Part shown: positions 37,315 to 46,114 of the stretch, piece after piece | How positions within the stretch are numbered: position 1 is the stretch's first letter | Layout: the number at the start of each line of letters is the position of its first letter | From: Lysobacteraceae bacterium | GTDB taxonomy: Bacteria; Pseudomonadota; Gammaproteobacteria; Xanthomonadales; Xanthomonadaceae | Length of the DNA stretch: 64,000 nt | Reading direction: 5' to 3' | Assembly (NCBI GenBank): GCA_016789405.1 | Contig: JAEUPQ010000029.1 | Span: 62,001 to 126,000, forward strand | Notes under the pieces: generated by a model | What the model was told of the DNA's origin: nothing | Databases searched by the model: none | The model's input: only the letters and a program-made list of their open reading frames with translations | Made by a program: the position numbers and the translations under genes

Positions 37315-40152
37315 TCAGCGCGAAGCTTCTCCCGCCTTGCGACTCGCGATGACCGGCAGTTTCAGCGCGTTCATCTGCCGTCGAACCCGGGTCGCGCTGT
37401 CCGGGTGGTCGTAGCGGGCACTTGCCGCAGCCGCAGCGTCTTCCAGCGTCTGCGCCTCGGTGATCCTGCCGTCTGCGACCAGCGCATCCGCGCGGACGCG
37501 CTGCAGGTACGGGCCCATGCGCACGTCGCGGAAGCCGGTGACCACGCCCCAGATCTTCAACGCGGTGGCGCTTTCCCGCAGGGCGACATCGCGCTGGCCG
37601 CGCAGCAATGCGACGCGCGCACGACCTGCATGGGCCAGTGCGACATGCGCCAGCATGCGGTCTTCGGCCACGGCGACGACCGCGTCGAACTGGGCCTGCG
37701 CTTCGTCGATCGCACCTCCGTCCAGCAGCCAGCGGCCCCAGCTTTCGCGGATCGCCATCACCGGCTGTTCGCTGGCCCCCTGGTTCGCCAGGTAGTCGTC
37801 GAGCGATGCCTTCAGCATGCGCCCCGCGTCAGCGCGACGCCCGGCGCGTGCATAGGCTTCTCCGAGGAAACGCCGGGACAGCCGCCACTGGAATTTGTAT
37901 GTGGACTGCGTCGCGAAGTTGCGTTCGGCCATTTCGAGCGCAGCGATGCCCAGCGTGGTTCGGCCTTCGCTGGACAGACGCTCGCCGTAATGCATCCGCA
38001 CCAGGGTGGCTTCCAGCATGTTCTCGCCATCGCGCGGCAATCGCGGCAGCAGGCGCTCGAATTCACGAGCGGCGGCCTCGCGCTGACCGGCGAGGTGCAG
38101 CGTTCGTGCGGCGTTCGCGCGCGGCACCCAGGTGGTGGGCGATTCCGCGCCGGTGGTGCGTTCGGCGATGTCGGCCGAGCGCTTGAAGGCGATTGCGGCC
38201 TCGGCGAACTGGCCGATCTGCTGGTGGATCAGGCCCAGATTGCCGTACAAGGTCAGCAGTTCGGCGTCGTTGCGATCGGGCAGCGACTCGGCCAGCGCCA
38301 GCGCTTCGCGGTATCCCGCGATGCTGCGCGCGTAGTCCAGCTTCATCGTGTTGTGGAAACCAGCCAGTTCATGGAGCGCGGTGACGTGACCGCGCGATCG
38401 CGGATCGTGCTCGCGGTACAGCGCAATGGCATTGCGATAGGCGCGCTCCGCGTCATCGACCCGATGCTCTTCGCCCTGCAATTGCTGGCCACGCGCGATC
38501 CACCACTGCGCACGCAGGTGCGGGTCGGGGTCGCCGGCCTTGTCGAGTGCACGCCCCGCGGCGGCGACCTCGCGTGCGCAGCGTTCGCGCTCGCCGCGAT
38601 TGCACGCACGCAACGCGGCTTCCACCGCGCCATCGAGCAGGTTGCGATGGTCTGGCCCGAAGTATTCCCGCGACTTGCGCAGTTGCAGCGACTGCAACGC
38701 TTCGTAGCGCTCGTCGTCGCCGAGTTCGGCATAGAGCGTGGCGACGGTGCGCAGAAGTTCGATCTGCACCGGCGGGTCGTTCGCGAAGCGTGCCTCGATC
38801 TTCGGTGCGCTGGCATCGAGCATCGCCTTCGCGGTGATCGTTCCGCGTGGCTGGTCGGAGGCGATGCGCGGGTCGTTGGCCGAGTACACCTCGACCAGGA
38901 AGTCCTTGATCGCACTCGCGCGCCGCGCTTCCTCGGCCGCGCGGTTCGCCTGCCACAGCACGCCGCCGATCCCGCCCGTCAGCACCAGCAGCAGGGTCGC
39001 GGCCACCGCCACACCCTGTCGGTTCCTGCGCATGAACTTCGTGGCGCGCTGCCATCGACCGATGTGACGGGCGGCGATCGGACGATGTTCCAGATGACAC
39101 TGCAGGTCGTCTGCGAAGGCCGCGACCGAGGCGTAGCGCCGGGACGGGTCGGGATCGAGCGCCCTGGCGAGGATCGCGTCGACATCGCCGCGCAGTTCCG
39201 CGCGTATCCGCCCCGATGCGCGCGTCGAAGCCAGCGGCGCTTCGCCCCGGGCTTCGACCATGCGCCCCAGTCGCGACGCGGTCGGAAAGGGGCGCTGTCC
39301 GGTCAACAGTTCGTAGAGCAGGACGCCGAGCGCATAGACATCGGTGGCCACCGTCACCACGCCGCCGTCCAGTTGTTCGGGCGCGGCGTAGTCGGGTGTC
39401 GCCACGCGGCCACCCAACTGGGTCAGGTCGCCTGCGGCGTCGTCATCGCCGAGCAGCTTGGCGATTCCGAAGTCGAGCAGACGCACGTCGCCCGAAGCCG
39501 TGACCAGCACGTTGGCGGGCTTGAGGTCGCGATGCACGATCAGGCGCGCGTGCGCGGCCTGGACCGCAGCGGCGACCTGCAGCAGCAGCGAGATGCGCTC
39601 GCGCATCGAACACGAATGGGCGTCGCAGTACTCGGTGATCGGAACGCCCTCGATGTGTTCGAGGGCGAGCCAGGGCTGGTCGCCGTCGGCCACGCCGGCG
39701 TCGTAGAAGCGGGCGATCGACGCGTGCGACAGCGCGGCGAGGATGTCGCGCTCGCGCCGGAAACGTTCGCGCAGCGCGCCGGCCAGCAGGTGCGCATGCG
39801 GCAGCTTCAGCGCGACCTGGCGCTCGTAGGCGCCATCGGCGCGCGCGGCCAGCCAGACTTCGCCCATGCCGCCGCGCCCGAGGGGCTGGATCAGCCGCCA
39901 TGGTCCCAGTGCTTGATCCGCGCAGAACGGCGACGAGACATCCTGCAAGGCCGCCGGCCGATCGAGCCATTCCGCGCTGCAGCGTTCCTCAGCGCTTGCG
40001 GCGACCTCCAGCAGCGACGTGCGGTAGCGGGCATCGTTTTCCGGCAGGGCAGCCAGCCAGGCGCGGCGATCGCCCGGTTCGAGATCCAGCCAGATGTCGA
40101 GCAGGGCCGAGAACCGGGGCCAGTCGGAAGCGGGGAGCGGGAGCGGTTTCAT
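37315..40152 (-). CDS. Transmembrane Ser/Thr protein kinase with periplasmic repeat domain
   Basis: This 945-residue kinase begins MKPLPLPASD (start at 40152). It has the kinase domain with LGRGGMG (91-97), ALK Lys116, HRDLKPAN with Asp209 and LLDFG with Asp227; all catalytic residues are present. A membrane segment lies near 380-403. The C-terminal 540 residues are helical TPR-type repeats predicted to face the periplasm. It has the same architecture as the kinase at 14891-17716 but is clearly diverged. It follows an ECF sigma gene by 67 bp and precedes the CsgG-like operon by 131 bp, so it probably controls that operon through the sigma factor. Confidence 0.9.
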   Translation of the reverse strand: MKPLPLPASDWPRFSALLDIWLDLEPGDRRAWLAALPENDARYRTSLLEVAASAEERCSAEWLDRPAALQDVSSPFCADQALGPWRLIQPLGRGGMGEVWLAARADGAYERQVALKLPHAHLLAGALRERFRRERDILAALSHASIARFYDAGVADGDQPWLALEHIEGVPITEYCDAHSCSMRERISLLLQVAAAVQAAHARLIVHRDLKPANVLVTASGDVRLLDFGIAKLLGDDDAAGDLTQLGGRVATPDYAAPEQLDGGVVTVATDVYALGVLLYELLTGQRPFPTASRLGRMVEARGEAPLASTRASGRIRAELRGDVDAILARALDPDPSRRYASVAAFADDLQCHLEHRPIAARHIGRWQRATKFMRRNRQGVAVAATLLLVLTGGIGGVLWQANRAAEEARRASAIKDFLVEVYSANDPRIASDQPRGTITAKAMLDASAPKIEARFANDPPVQIELLRTVATLYAELGDDERYEALQSLQLRKSREYFGPDHRNLLDGAVEAALRACNRGERERCAREVAAAGRALDKAGDPDPHLRAQWWIARGQQLQGEEHRVDDAERAYRNAIALYREHDPRSRGHVTALHELAGFHNTMKLDYARSIAGYREALALAESLPDRNDAELLTLYGNLGLIHQQIGQFAEAAIAFKRSADIAERTTGAESPTTWVPRANAARTLHLAGQREAAAREFERLLPRLPRDGENMLEATLVRMHYGERLSSEGRTTLGIAALEMAERNFATQSTYKFQWRLSRRFLGEAYARAGRRADAGRMLKASLDDYLANQGASEQPVMAIRESWGRWLLDGGAIDEAQAQFDAVVAVAEDRMLAHVALAHAGRARVALLRGQRDVALRESATALKIWGVVTGFRDVRMGPYLQRVRADALVADGRITEAQTLEDAAAAASARYDHPDSATRVRRQMNALKLPVIASRKAGEASR

Positions 40153-40219
40153 GGGGCACCAGTGGGTTGGGCGCACGCCCGAACGGCGCGGGGCGACGGA
40201 ACCGGACAAGCCCCCCGGT

Positions 40220-40765
40220 CTACTCCAGCATGCTGGCCAGCAGCAGGCGCGCCTTTTCCCAGTCGCGGCGCACCGTGCGTTCCGTCACGCCGAGCGCTTC
40301 GCCGATTTCCACTTCGGTCATGCCGCCGAAGTACCGCATCTCGACGACCTGGGCCAGCCGCGGCTCCAGCTGGGCCAGCGACTCCAGGGCTTCATGCACC
40401 TGAAGCGCTTCGTCGTCGCCGGCAAGGCCATCGCCGAGTTCGGTGTTGAGCGTGAGGTGCCGTTCTCCACCGCCGCGACGCAGCGCGTGCCGCTCGCGGA
40501 TCTGGTCGACGATGACGTTGCGCATCACCTCGGCGGCGTAGGCGAAGAACCGCCGGCGGGTGTCGACCTGCAGCTTGCGCTGGCTCGCGAGCTTGAGCCA
40601 GATCTCGTTGACCAGCGCCGTGCTGTCCAGCAGGGTCATGGGTCCGCTGCGCGACAGGCGCGCGCGGGCGAGGCGCTTGAGTTCGTCGTATGCCGCGCCG
40701 AAGAGGGCGGCATTGTCGACGCCGCCATCCTGGCCCTCCGCGATGAGTTCCGTGATCTGGCCCAT
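40220..40765 (-). CDS. ECF-type sigma factor (kinase-linked family), second copy
   Basis: This 181-residue sigma factor is of the same TIGR02999-type family as the one at 17713-18273. Region 4 has 'MTEVEIGEALGVTERTVRRDWEKARL'. Region 2.2 reads LLD47-S-T-A-LVNE, again lacking the acidic DAED motif and carrying Ser48/Thr49 at the place where kinase-controlled relatives are phosphorylated. No anti-sigma factor is encoded nearby; the kinase gene is next. Targets probably include the adjacent envelope genes, by position only. Confidence 0.9.
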   Translation of the reverse strand: MGQITELIAEGQDGGVDNAALFGAAYDELKRLARARLSRSGPMTLLDSTALVNEIWLKLASQRKLQVDTRRRFFAYAAEVMRNVIVDQIRERHALRRGGGERHLTLNTELGDGLAGDDEALQVHEALESLAQLEPRLAQVVEMRYFGGMTEVEIGEALGVTERTVRRDWEKARLLLASMLE

Positions 40766-40830
40766 GCTGCCTCCTTGCCGGTTCGGGAGTCTGTCGATGC
40801 GTCGAGCCAGTGATCCTGCAGTCGCAGGGT

Positions 40831-41172
40831 TCAGCCCGCGAGCGCTTCGGCCTTGGCCGCGCAGATGAAGTCGTTCTCGCTCAGGCCGCCGACGTCGTGG
40901 GTCGAGAAACGGACCACGCAGCGATCGTAGTGCACGCCGAGGTCGGGATGGTGGTCCTCGCGGTGCGCGATGTGGGCGAGGGCATTCACGAAGGCCATCG
41001 TCCGGTAGTAATCGGGAAAGGCGAACGTCTTGACGAGCGCATGACCGTTCTCGGCGACCTCCCAGCCCGGGAGCTGGGGCATGAGCTCGGCGACCTGGGC
41101 AGGGGGCAGGCGGTGTTCGTGTCCCCGACGGGGAATGCAGTGGGCCTGGGCGAGCGGGACGAGGTCGGTCAT
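40831..41172 (-). CDS. phhB: Pterin-4a-carbinolamine dehydratase
   Basis: PhhB dehydrates 4a-hydroxytetrahydrobiopterin, recycling the cofactor of phenylalanine hydroxylase. The 113-residue length is standard. The active-site region [16 protein letters not shown] with its adjacent histidines, the GWEV strand and the final '[15 protein letters not shown]' are typical. phhA is not in the window. Starts further upstream would add non-conserved residues; ATG 41172 matches the family start MTDLVPL. Confidence 0.94.
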   Translation of the reverse strand: MTDLVPLAQAHCIPRRGHEHRLPPAQVAELMPQLPGWEVAENGHALVKTFAFPDYYRTMAFVNALAHIAHREDHHPDLGVHYDRCVVRFSTHDVGGLSENDFICAAKAEALAG

Positions 41173-41260
41173 GGGGGCGGTCCTGTGCGTGGGTCGGTCA
41201 AGCTGAACAGTGTTCCGCGACGGCAACGAAATTGTTACCAGCACGGCTGAATCCGGCCGC

Positions 41261-41266
41261 TAGAAT
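41261..41266 (+). promoter_or_regulatory. -10 box of nfuA, suggesting a leaderless transcript
   Basis: TAGAAT ends six bases before the A of the nfuA ATG (41273), placing the expected transcription start on the start codon itself. There is no Shine-Dalgarno sequence. A TTGTTA at 41232-41237 is too distant (23 bp) for a normal -35 box. Confidence 0.45.
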
Positions 41267-41272
41267 AGCCCG

Positions 41273-41866
41273 ATGATCCAGATTTCCGAATCCGCGCAGA
41301 CCCATTTCCGCCGCCTGATCGAACGCGAAGCCCTGCCGGGCCTCGGCGTGCGCCTGAGCGCCCTCCATCCTGGAACGCCGCGCGCCGATGTTCGCCTCGA
41401 GTTCGCCGAGCCTGGCGACCTGCAGGGTGACGAGTGGGCCGTGGACTGCGAAGGCTTCACGCTGTGGCTCGATGCCGGAAGCGTGCAGTTCCTGGATGGC
41501 GCCGAGATCGACTACACGCAACAGGCCACCGGCGGTCAACTCCAGATCCGCGCGCCGAAGATCAAGGGCGCCGCCCCGGAAGCCGGCGCCTCGCTCGTTG
41601 AACGCGTCCACTGGGTCGTCGAACACGAGGTCAACCCGCAACTCGCCCAGCACAAGGGGCACGTCTCGGTGCGCGAAGTGACGGCCGATGGCGTGGTGGT
41701 GCTCAGCTTCGGTGGCGGCTGCCACGGCTGCGGCATGGCCGACGTGACGCTCAAGCAGGGGATCGAGAAGACACTGCTGGAGAAAGTGCCCGGCGTGACC
41801 GCCGTGCGTGACGCGACCGATCACGCGACTGGATCGGCGCCCTACATCGCTCGCGGCGCGCACTGA
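41273..41866 (+). CDS. nfuA: Fe/S biogenesis protein NfuA
   Basis: NfuA carries [4Fe-4S] clusters to client proteins and protects them under iron limitation or oxidative stress. The 197-residue protein has an N-terminal degenerate A-type domain (about 1-95) without the A-type cysteines and a C-terminal Nfu domain with the cluster-binding pair C150-HG-C153 in [11 protein letters not shown]. Length and domain order match E. coli NfuA. The start MIQISESAQ is canonical and lies right at the predicted transcription start. Confidence 0.96.
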   Translation: MIQISESAQTHFRRLIEREALPGLGVRLSALHPGTPRADVRLEFAEPGDLQGDEWAVDCEGFTLWLDAGSVQFLDGAEIDYTQQATGGQLQIRAPKIKGAAPEAGASLVERVHWVVEHEVNPQLAQHKGHVSVREVTADGVVVLSFGGGCHGCGMADVTLKQGIEKTLLEKVPGVTAVRDATDHATGSAPYIARGAH

Positions 41867-41881
41867 CGGGTCGCGGCGCGC

Positions 41882-43681
41882 GTGTTCACCGCCGCGGACC
41901 TCATCGAAGCGCTTTCGGCCCGGTTCCGGCGGCGCTTTCCCCTTCTTGCCGAACGTGCGTTCGGTGAATTCCCGCCGACCTGGCGCGCCTGGTTCCTGGC
42001 CATCGCTGAGCGCCCCGGTGCCGTCACCGGCGTTCCGGCGGGCGACTTCACGTCGATCCTCTCCGCGCGTGCGGTACGCCCGCCGCCGCGGGCGAGCACA
42101 GAACTCGGAAGGTGGCAGTCCTATCGCCACCTGCTGCGCCAGCAGTGGGATCCTGCGCCTGCCGACCAGCGTCGCACGCGGCGTGCTGCCGCCGGCTTCT
42201 CGGCATTGCTGCACCTGTGTTTCGCCCTGTTGCTGCTCTGGGTCGGTTTCGTGCGCGTCGGCGACGCGCCCCCGGAAGCGCAGCAGGCGGGCGAGGCGGT
42301 CCAGGTCGAGTTCATCGGTGAAGGAACGCCGGTCGATGAAGGGGGCGCTGCGGCGCCCGGGCAGACGGACGCGCCTGCATCCGCAGGTGCGGGCCAACCG
42401 GCGGCCGCGGGCGGTGGACAGCAAGCCGCTTCGGCGCCGCCTCCACCTCCTTTCGTTGCCGCCGCGCCGCCCGATGCCGATGCGCCGCCGCAACCGTCGC
42501 CGCCTGCGGAAGCTGCCAGCGCGCAACCGCTGACGGTGACCGAAAGCGCGACGCCCGATCCCGAATTCGCGCTTCCCCAGACCGCTGTCCGCGAGATCGC
42601 CCTGCCCACCCTGCGCCCACAGACGCCGACGCTGGCGACGCAGGTGGTCGAAGTGGAAACCCTTGCGCCGTCCCTGGCCACGCCGACGTTGCGCGCTCCG
42701 ACGCCGAGGCAGGTCTCGCCAACGGTGCCCACGCTGCGCAGCCAGGTCGTCGAAATCGAGACCTTCCAGCCGACAGTGCCGGTGCCGACCCTGCAGGCGC
42801 CCGCACCGCGGACCTCCTTGCCCAGCGTGCCTGCGCTCCGCACGCAAGTCACCGAGATCGACATTCACTCGCCGATCGCGACGACACCATCGGCCGGGAT
42901 CGCGCAGACGCCATCACGAACACCGCAACTCCGTGCGCCTGAACTGCGGGCTGCGCCCGGCGAGATTGCACTCAAGCCCGGCAGTCCCGGAGCCGCAGCC
43001 TCCAGCGCGAGTTCGACGGCTTCGCCCCGTGCGCCCGGCAACCAGACCGGAAACGGGACTGCACCGGCATCATCGTCCGCCCCGGGCGGACGACCGCAGG
43101 CACAGGGCTCGGGGCGCACTGCCGGCACCGCGCCTTCCGGTTCGGGCGTGCGCCCGTCGCCACGACCTGGCGCAGCGACTTCGACCGTTCGCGACGATGA
43201 CTGGGGCGCCTCGAATCGCAACGTGCCGGGCAACGCGAGTGCAGGCAACGGCAACACCGCGGGATTGTTCAACAGCGATGGCAGCGTCCGACTGCCGGGT
43301 GGGTCGGGCGATGTGGGTGGCGGGTTGCCGCCGGGCACGATCATCGAGGATTTCGAGAAGATCGACCGCATGGGCACCTGGCTGAAACGTCCGCCGCTGG
43401 ACTACACGCCGACACGGTTCGACCGCTTCTGGATCCCGAACAAGACGTTGCTGGAAGAATGGGTCAGCCGCGGCATCAAGAAGGTTGCGATCCCGATTCC
43501 AGGAACGACGAAGCGCATCGAATGCACCGTCAGCCTGCTGGGCGCGGGCGGCAGTTGCCGCGTCTACGATCCGAACCTGCAGGATCAGGAAGCGATCGCG
43601 CGGCCGCCGCCGGATGTGCCTTACAAGCCGGAGCTGCGCGAAGACAAGGACGGACCCGCGACGCCGCCTGCCGCGCCCTGA
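41882..43681 (+). CDS. Transmembrane repetitive protein (TonB-like layout)
   Basis: This 599-residue protein starts at GTG 41882, 15 bp after nfuA. An N-terminal cytoplasmic part of about 100 residues ends in one membrane segment (about 103-122, 'GFSALLHLCFALLLLWVGF'). Behind it is a long Pro/Ala/Gln/Gly-rich region with degenerate repeats of the form 'PTLR.QVVEIET..P' (about 235-335), then a conserved folded C-terminus (about 480-575) with one Cys pair (IECTVSLLGAGGSC). The order resembles TonB or a periplasm-spanning protein. This is the 'transmembrane repetitive protein' known from Xanthomonas; no function is established. Co-transcription with nfuA is likely. Confidence 0.75.
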   Translation: MFTAADLIEALSARFRRRFPLLAERAFGEFPPTWRAWFLAIAERPGAVTGVPAGDFTSILSARAVRPPPRASTELGRWQSYRHLLRQQWDPAPADQRRTRRAAAGFSALLHLCFALLLLWVGFVRVGDAPPEAQQAGEAVQVEFIGEGTPVDEGGAAAPGQTDAPASAGAGQPAAAGGGQQAASAPPPPPFVAAAPPDADAPPQPSPPAEAASAQPLTVTESATPDPEFALPQTAVREIALPTLRPQTPTLATQVVEVETLAPSLATPTLRAPTPRQVSPTVPTLRSQVVEIETFQPTVPVPTLQAPAPRTSLPSVPALRTQVTEIDIHSPIATTPSAGIAQTPSRTPQLRAPELRAAPGEIALKPGSPGAAASSASSTASPRAPGNQTGNGTAPASSSAPGGRPQAQGSGRTAGTAPSGSGVRPSPRPGAATSTVRDDDWGASNRNVPGNASAGNGNTAGLFNSDGSVRLPGGSGDVGGGLPPGTIIEDFEKIDRMGTWLKRPPLDYTPTRFDRFWIPNKTLLEEWVSRGIKKVAIPIPGTTKRIECTVSLLGAGGSCRVYDPNLQDQEAIARPPPDVPYKPELREDKDGPATPPAAP

Positions 43682-43760
43682 TCCCGGGGTTGATCTCCAG
43701 GCCGTGGAGTGGTCGGCACGAAGCCTTTGTCCGCCAGCGCGCCACGGATGACGCAAAGAA

Positions 43761-43784
43761 AACGGGAGTCTCGCGGCTCCCGTT
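43761..43784 (-). terminator. Terminator of the cytochrome operon
   Basis: AACGGGAG pairs with CTCCCGTT over an 8-base loop. Read leftward the stem is followed by TTCTTTGC, a T-rich tract suited to intrinsic termination after the cytochrome genes. Confidence 0.7.
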
Positions 43785-43810
43785 CGTGTCTCGACCGGCG
43801 TTGGCCTGGC

Positions 43811-44254
43811 TTACTTGCCGTGCAGATCGCCCAGCGGGCCGTCCTGGCCGGCGAAGTAGGCCGACAGGTCCGCAATGCCCTGCTCGTCGAGGGTGCCGGC
43901 TTCGAACGCGCCCTTGATCTGCATGGTCATCAGCGCATGGTCGCGCTTGCCGTCGCGATACTGCTGCAGGCTGTGGAACAGGTAATCCTGGTACTGGCCG
44001 CCGATCACCGGCGTCGCGGCATCGATCGGCTTCATGCCGCCAGCGCCATGGCAGTCGACGCAAGCCTGGCCGGTCGGCAGCTTGGTCGCGGCCAGCTTCT
44101 CGCCGCGCGCGGCGTCGCCGTCGAAGGCGGAGATGTGCTTGTGGGCGGCCTTGTGGCCAGCGCCTTCGGCCGCGGGTTCGCTCTTGCCGCAGGCGGCGAG
44201 ACCGAGGAGGAGGAGGACGCTGGACAGGGCAATGGCGAGGGGACGCTTCGTCAT
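43811..44254 (-). CDS. c-type cytochrome lipoprotein
   Basis: This is a 147-residue class I cytochrome. The N-terminus has a lipobox (GLAAC, Cys22), so it is membrane-anchored in the periplasm. The haem site is C65-VD-C68-H69, with several Met residues in LMTMQIKG as candidate sixth ligands. It is 11 bp downstream of a second, soluble cytochrome gene. The pair resembles cytochromes of the c4/c553 type that pass electrons to terminal oxidases, but no oxidase gene is nearby. Confidence 0.85.
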   Translation of the reverse strand: MTKRPLAIALSSVLLLLGLAACGKSEPAAEGAGHKAAHKHISAFDGDAARGEKLAATKLPTGQACVDCHGAGGMKPIDAATPVIGGQYQDYLFHSLQQYRDGKRDHALMTMQIKGAFEAGTLDEQGIADLSAYFAGQDGPLGDLHGK

Positions 44255-44265
44255 GTTGGCGACGC

Positions 44266-44619
44266 TCACTTCTTCAGGCTCGAGAGGTAGGAGGCGATGG
44301 CGGCGATGTCCTCGTCGGAGAAGCTCTGCGCCTGGGCCTGCATGGTCGGGTGCTTGCGCGTGCCCTTCTTGTACGCGGTCAGCGCGTTCACCAGGAATTC
44401 CTGGGACTGGCCGGTGATCTTCGGCACGCTGTAGGTGGGGTAGGCGTTCTTGTAGCCGGTGACGCCGTGGCAACCCTGGCAGGTGTAGGCGAGCTGCTTG
44501 CCCTTGTCCGCGGCGCCATCGGCGGCGGGGGTCTGCGCCTGGACGGCGAACGATGCGAGGAGGGCAAGGCAGCCGGCGAGCAGCGGATGGCGATTCGGCG
44601 ATCGGATCATGTCTGGCAT
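44266..44619 (-). CDS. Soluble periplasmic c-type cytochrome
   Basis: This small class I cytochrome (117 residues from ATG 44619; 114 from ATG 44610) has a signal peptide cleaved near SFAVQAQ and one haem site C47-QG-C50-H51. A KHPTMQAQAQ segment provides the likely Met ligand. It is the first gene of a two-cytochrome operon, with a -10 box about 100 bp upstream. Confidence 0.85.
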   Translation of the reverse strand: MPDMIRSPNRHPLLAGCLALLASFAVQAQTPAADGAADKGKQLAYTCQGCHGVTGYKNAYPTYSVPKITGQSQEFLVNALTAYKKGTRKHPTMQAQAQSFSDEDIAAIASYLSSLKK

Positions 44620-44935
44620 CAGGTCAGGGTTGAGTACGGGGCACGTCGCCGAGGGCCGGCTTACCGGCTCCTGACCATCACGGAGCGCACTCCGTACCGG
44701 TCGCAAACGTGCAATCCCGACAGTATAGCCTGCAACGCGACCCGCTCGCGAAGGGTGGATTTCCGGGCCGGCCCACGGTCGACGCGATGCGCCCGGCACG
44801 CAGGACGCCCCTCGATATCGGTGTCGCGGGTGGCGCGGGGCATGACATGACGCGGGTCACCATGACCTCTGGCGGATGTCGGATCTGTTTGGGTGATCTA
44901 CCTTCATACAACACCTAACCCCCTGCTCGGAACGC
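44620..44935 (-). other. Intergenic region between cytochrome operon and efflux operon
   Basis: This 316-bp divergent region holds the cytochrome promoter and two small hairpins in the cytochrome leader (GCCGG/CCGGC at 44655-44668 and ACGGAG/CTCCGT at 44680-44695). The side facing the efflux genes (44850-44935) is AT-richer and probably carries their promoter, but I cannot fix its boxes. I see no gene here. Confidence 0.4.
44722..44727 (-). promoter_or_regulatory. -10 box of the cytochrome operon
   Basis: On the leftward strand the hexamer reads TATACT, five of six consensus bases, giving a leader of about 95 nt. No good -35 match is visible. Confidence 0.4.
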
Positions 44936-46114
44936 ATGCCCGCCATGACCACCACCCCCGCCGATTCCACGCCGTCGCTGCCGGCCTTCCGAACCCGCCC
45001 GGCTCTTGCTGCCCACGCGCTGACGGCCGCCGTGCTGCTCGGCTGCCTCGCGCTCGCCGGCTGCAAGGGCGGCGCCGATGCCCAGGCCAGGGAAAAGGAC
45101 GGCGACAAGAAGGAAGAGAAGGCCCAGGAGTCCGTGCCCGTCGAAGTGGCCGCAGTCGCCAATCGGCCGGTTGCGGCCAGTTACAGCGGCACGGCCCCGC
45201 TGGAAGCCCGCGGCGAGTCGCAGGTGGTGGCGAAGACTTCAGGCGTCGCGCTCCAGGTGATGGCCGAAGTCGGCCAGCATGTCCGCGCAGGCCAGGTCCT
45301 GGTCCGCCTCGATTCCGACCGCGCCGCGCTGCAGGCCGCGCAGAGCGCCGCCCAGGTTCGCAAGCTGGAAGCGAACTACCACCGTTCGCTGCAGCTCTCC
45401 AAGCAGCAACTCGTCAGCGCGAACGACCTCGACCAGCTGAAGTTCGACCTCGAGAACGCCCGCGCAGTGAACCGCCTCGCGAACCTCGAAGTGTCCTACG
45501 CCAACGTGGTGGCGCCCATCTCCGGGATCATCGCCGACCGCTCCATCAAGGCGGGCAATTTCGTCCAGCTCAATTCGCCGATCTTCCGCATCGTCGACAC
45601 CTCGCGCATCGAAGCGACGCTCAACGTACCCGAGCGCGAACTGGCCACGATCAAGCCCGGCCTTCCCGTGCAGCTGATGGTGGATGCGCTGCCCGGCAAG
45701 CCCTTCCTGGGGACCGTCGACCGCGTCGCTCCCGTGGTGGACTCCGGCAGCGGCACCTTCCGCGTGATCTGCGCCTTCGACAGCGCTGCGCTGCTGCAGC
45801 CGGGCATGTTCGGCCGCATCCGCATCGACTACGACCAGCGTGCCAACGCGCTGGTGATCCCGCGCAACGCGCTGCTGGACGACGAGAATGATCCGGCGGT
45901 GTACGTCGTCCGCAACAACAAGGCCGCGCGCGTGGCCGTCAAGCTCGGCTACTTCGACGGCGAATGGGTCGAAGTGCGCGGCGGCCTGAAGCCGGGCGAC
46001 CGCGTGGTCACCGCAGGCAAGGTGGCGCTGCGCGAAGGCACCGAGGTGCAGGTCATCGGCGATCCCGCCGCGAAGAAGGTCGCCACCGTCGCCAACGCAG
46101 GGAAGACACCGTGA
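44936..46114 (+). CDS. RND efflux periplasmic adaptor subunit, lipoprotein
   Basis: This is a 392-residue membrane-fusion protein. A lipobox (CLALAGC, Cys about 43) anchors it in the inner membrane. The lipoyl halves flank a helical hairpin (about 125-165, 'LEANYHRSLQLSKQQLVSANDL'), followed by the beta-barrel and membrane-proximal domains (PERELATIKPGLPVQ, VDSGSGTFRV, IPRNALL). It would bridge the two RND permeases encoded directly downstream to an outer-membrane channel that is not encoded here. Its stop overlaps the next start (GTGA). Confidence 0.93.
   Translation: MPAMTTTPADSTPSLPAFRTRPALAAHALTAAVLLGCLALAGCKGGADAQAREKDGDKKEEKAQESVPVEVAAVANRPVAASYSGTAPLEARGESQVVAKTSGVALQVMAEVGQHVRAGQVLVRLDSDRAALQAAQSAAQVRKLEANYHRSLQLSKQQLVSANDLDQLKFDLENARAVNRLANLEVSYANVVAPISGIIADRSIKAGNFVQLNSPIFRIVDTSRIEATLNVPERELATIKPGLPVQLMVDALPGKPFLGTVDRVAPVVDSGSGTFRVICAFDSAALLQPGMFGRIRIDYDQRANALVIPRNALLDDENDPAVYVVRNNKAARVAVKLGYFDGEWVEVRGGLKPGDRVVTAGKVALREGTEVQVIGDPAAKKVATVANAGKTP

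Noticed and set aside
37102-40449. Very long rightward frame (over 1100 codons) opposite the second kinase
   Set aside because: It is the antisense of a clear kinase gene; the product is rich in His, Arg, Gln and Val with no domain, as expected from the complement of a high-GC gene.
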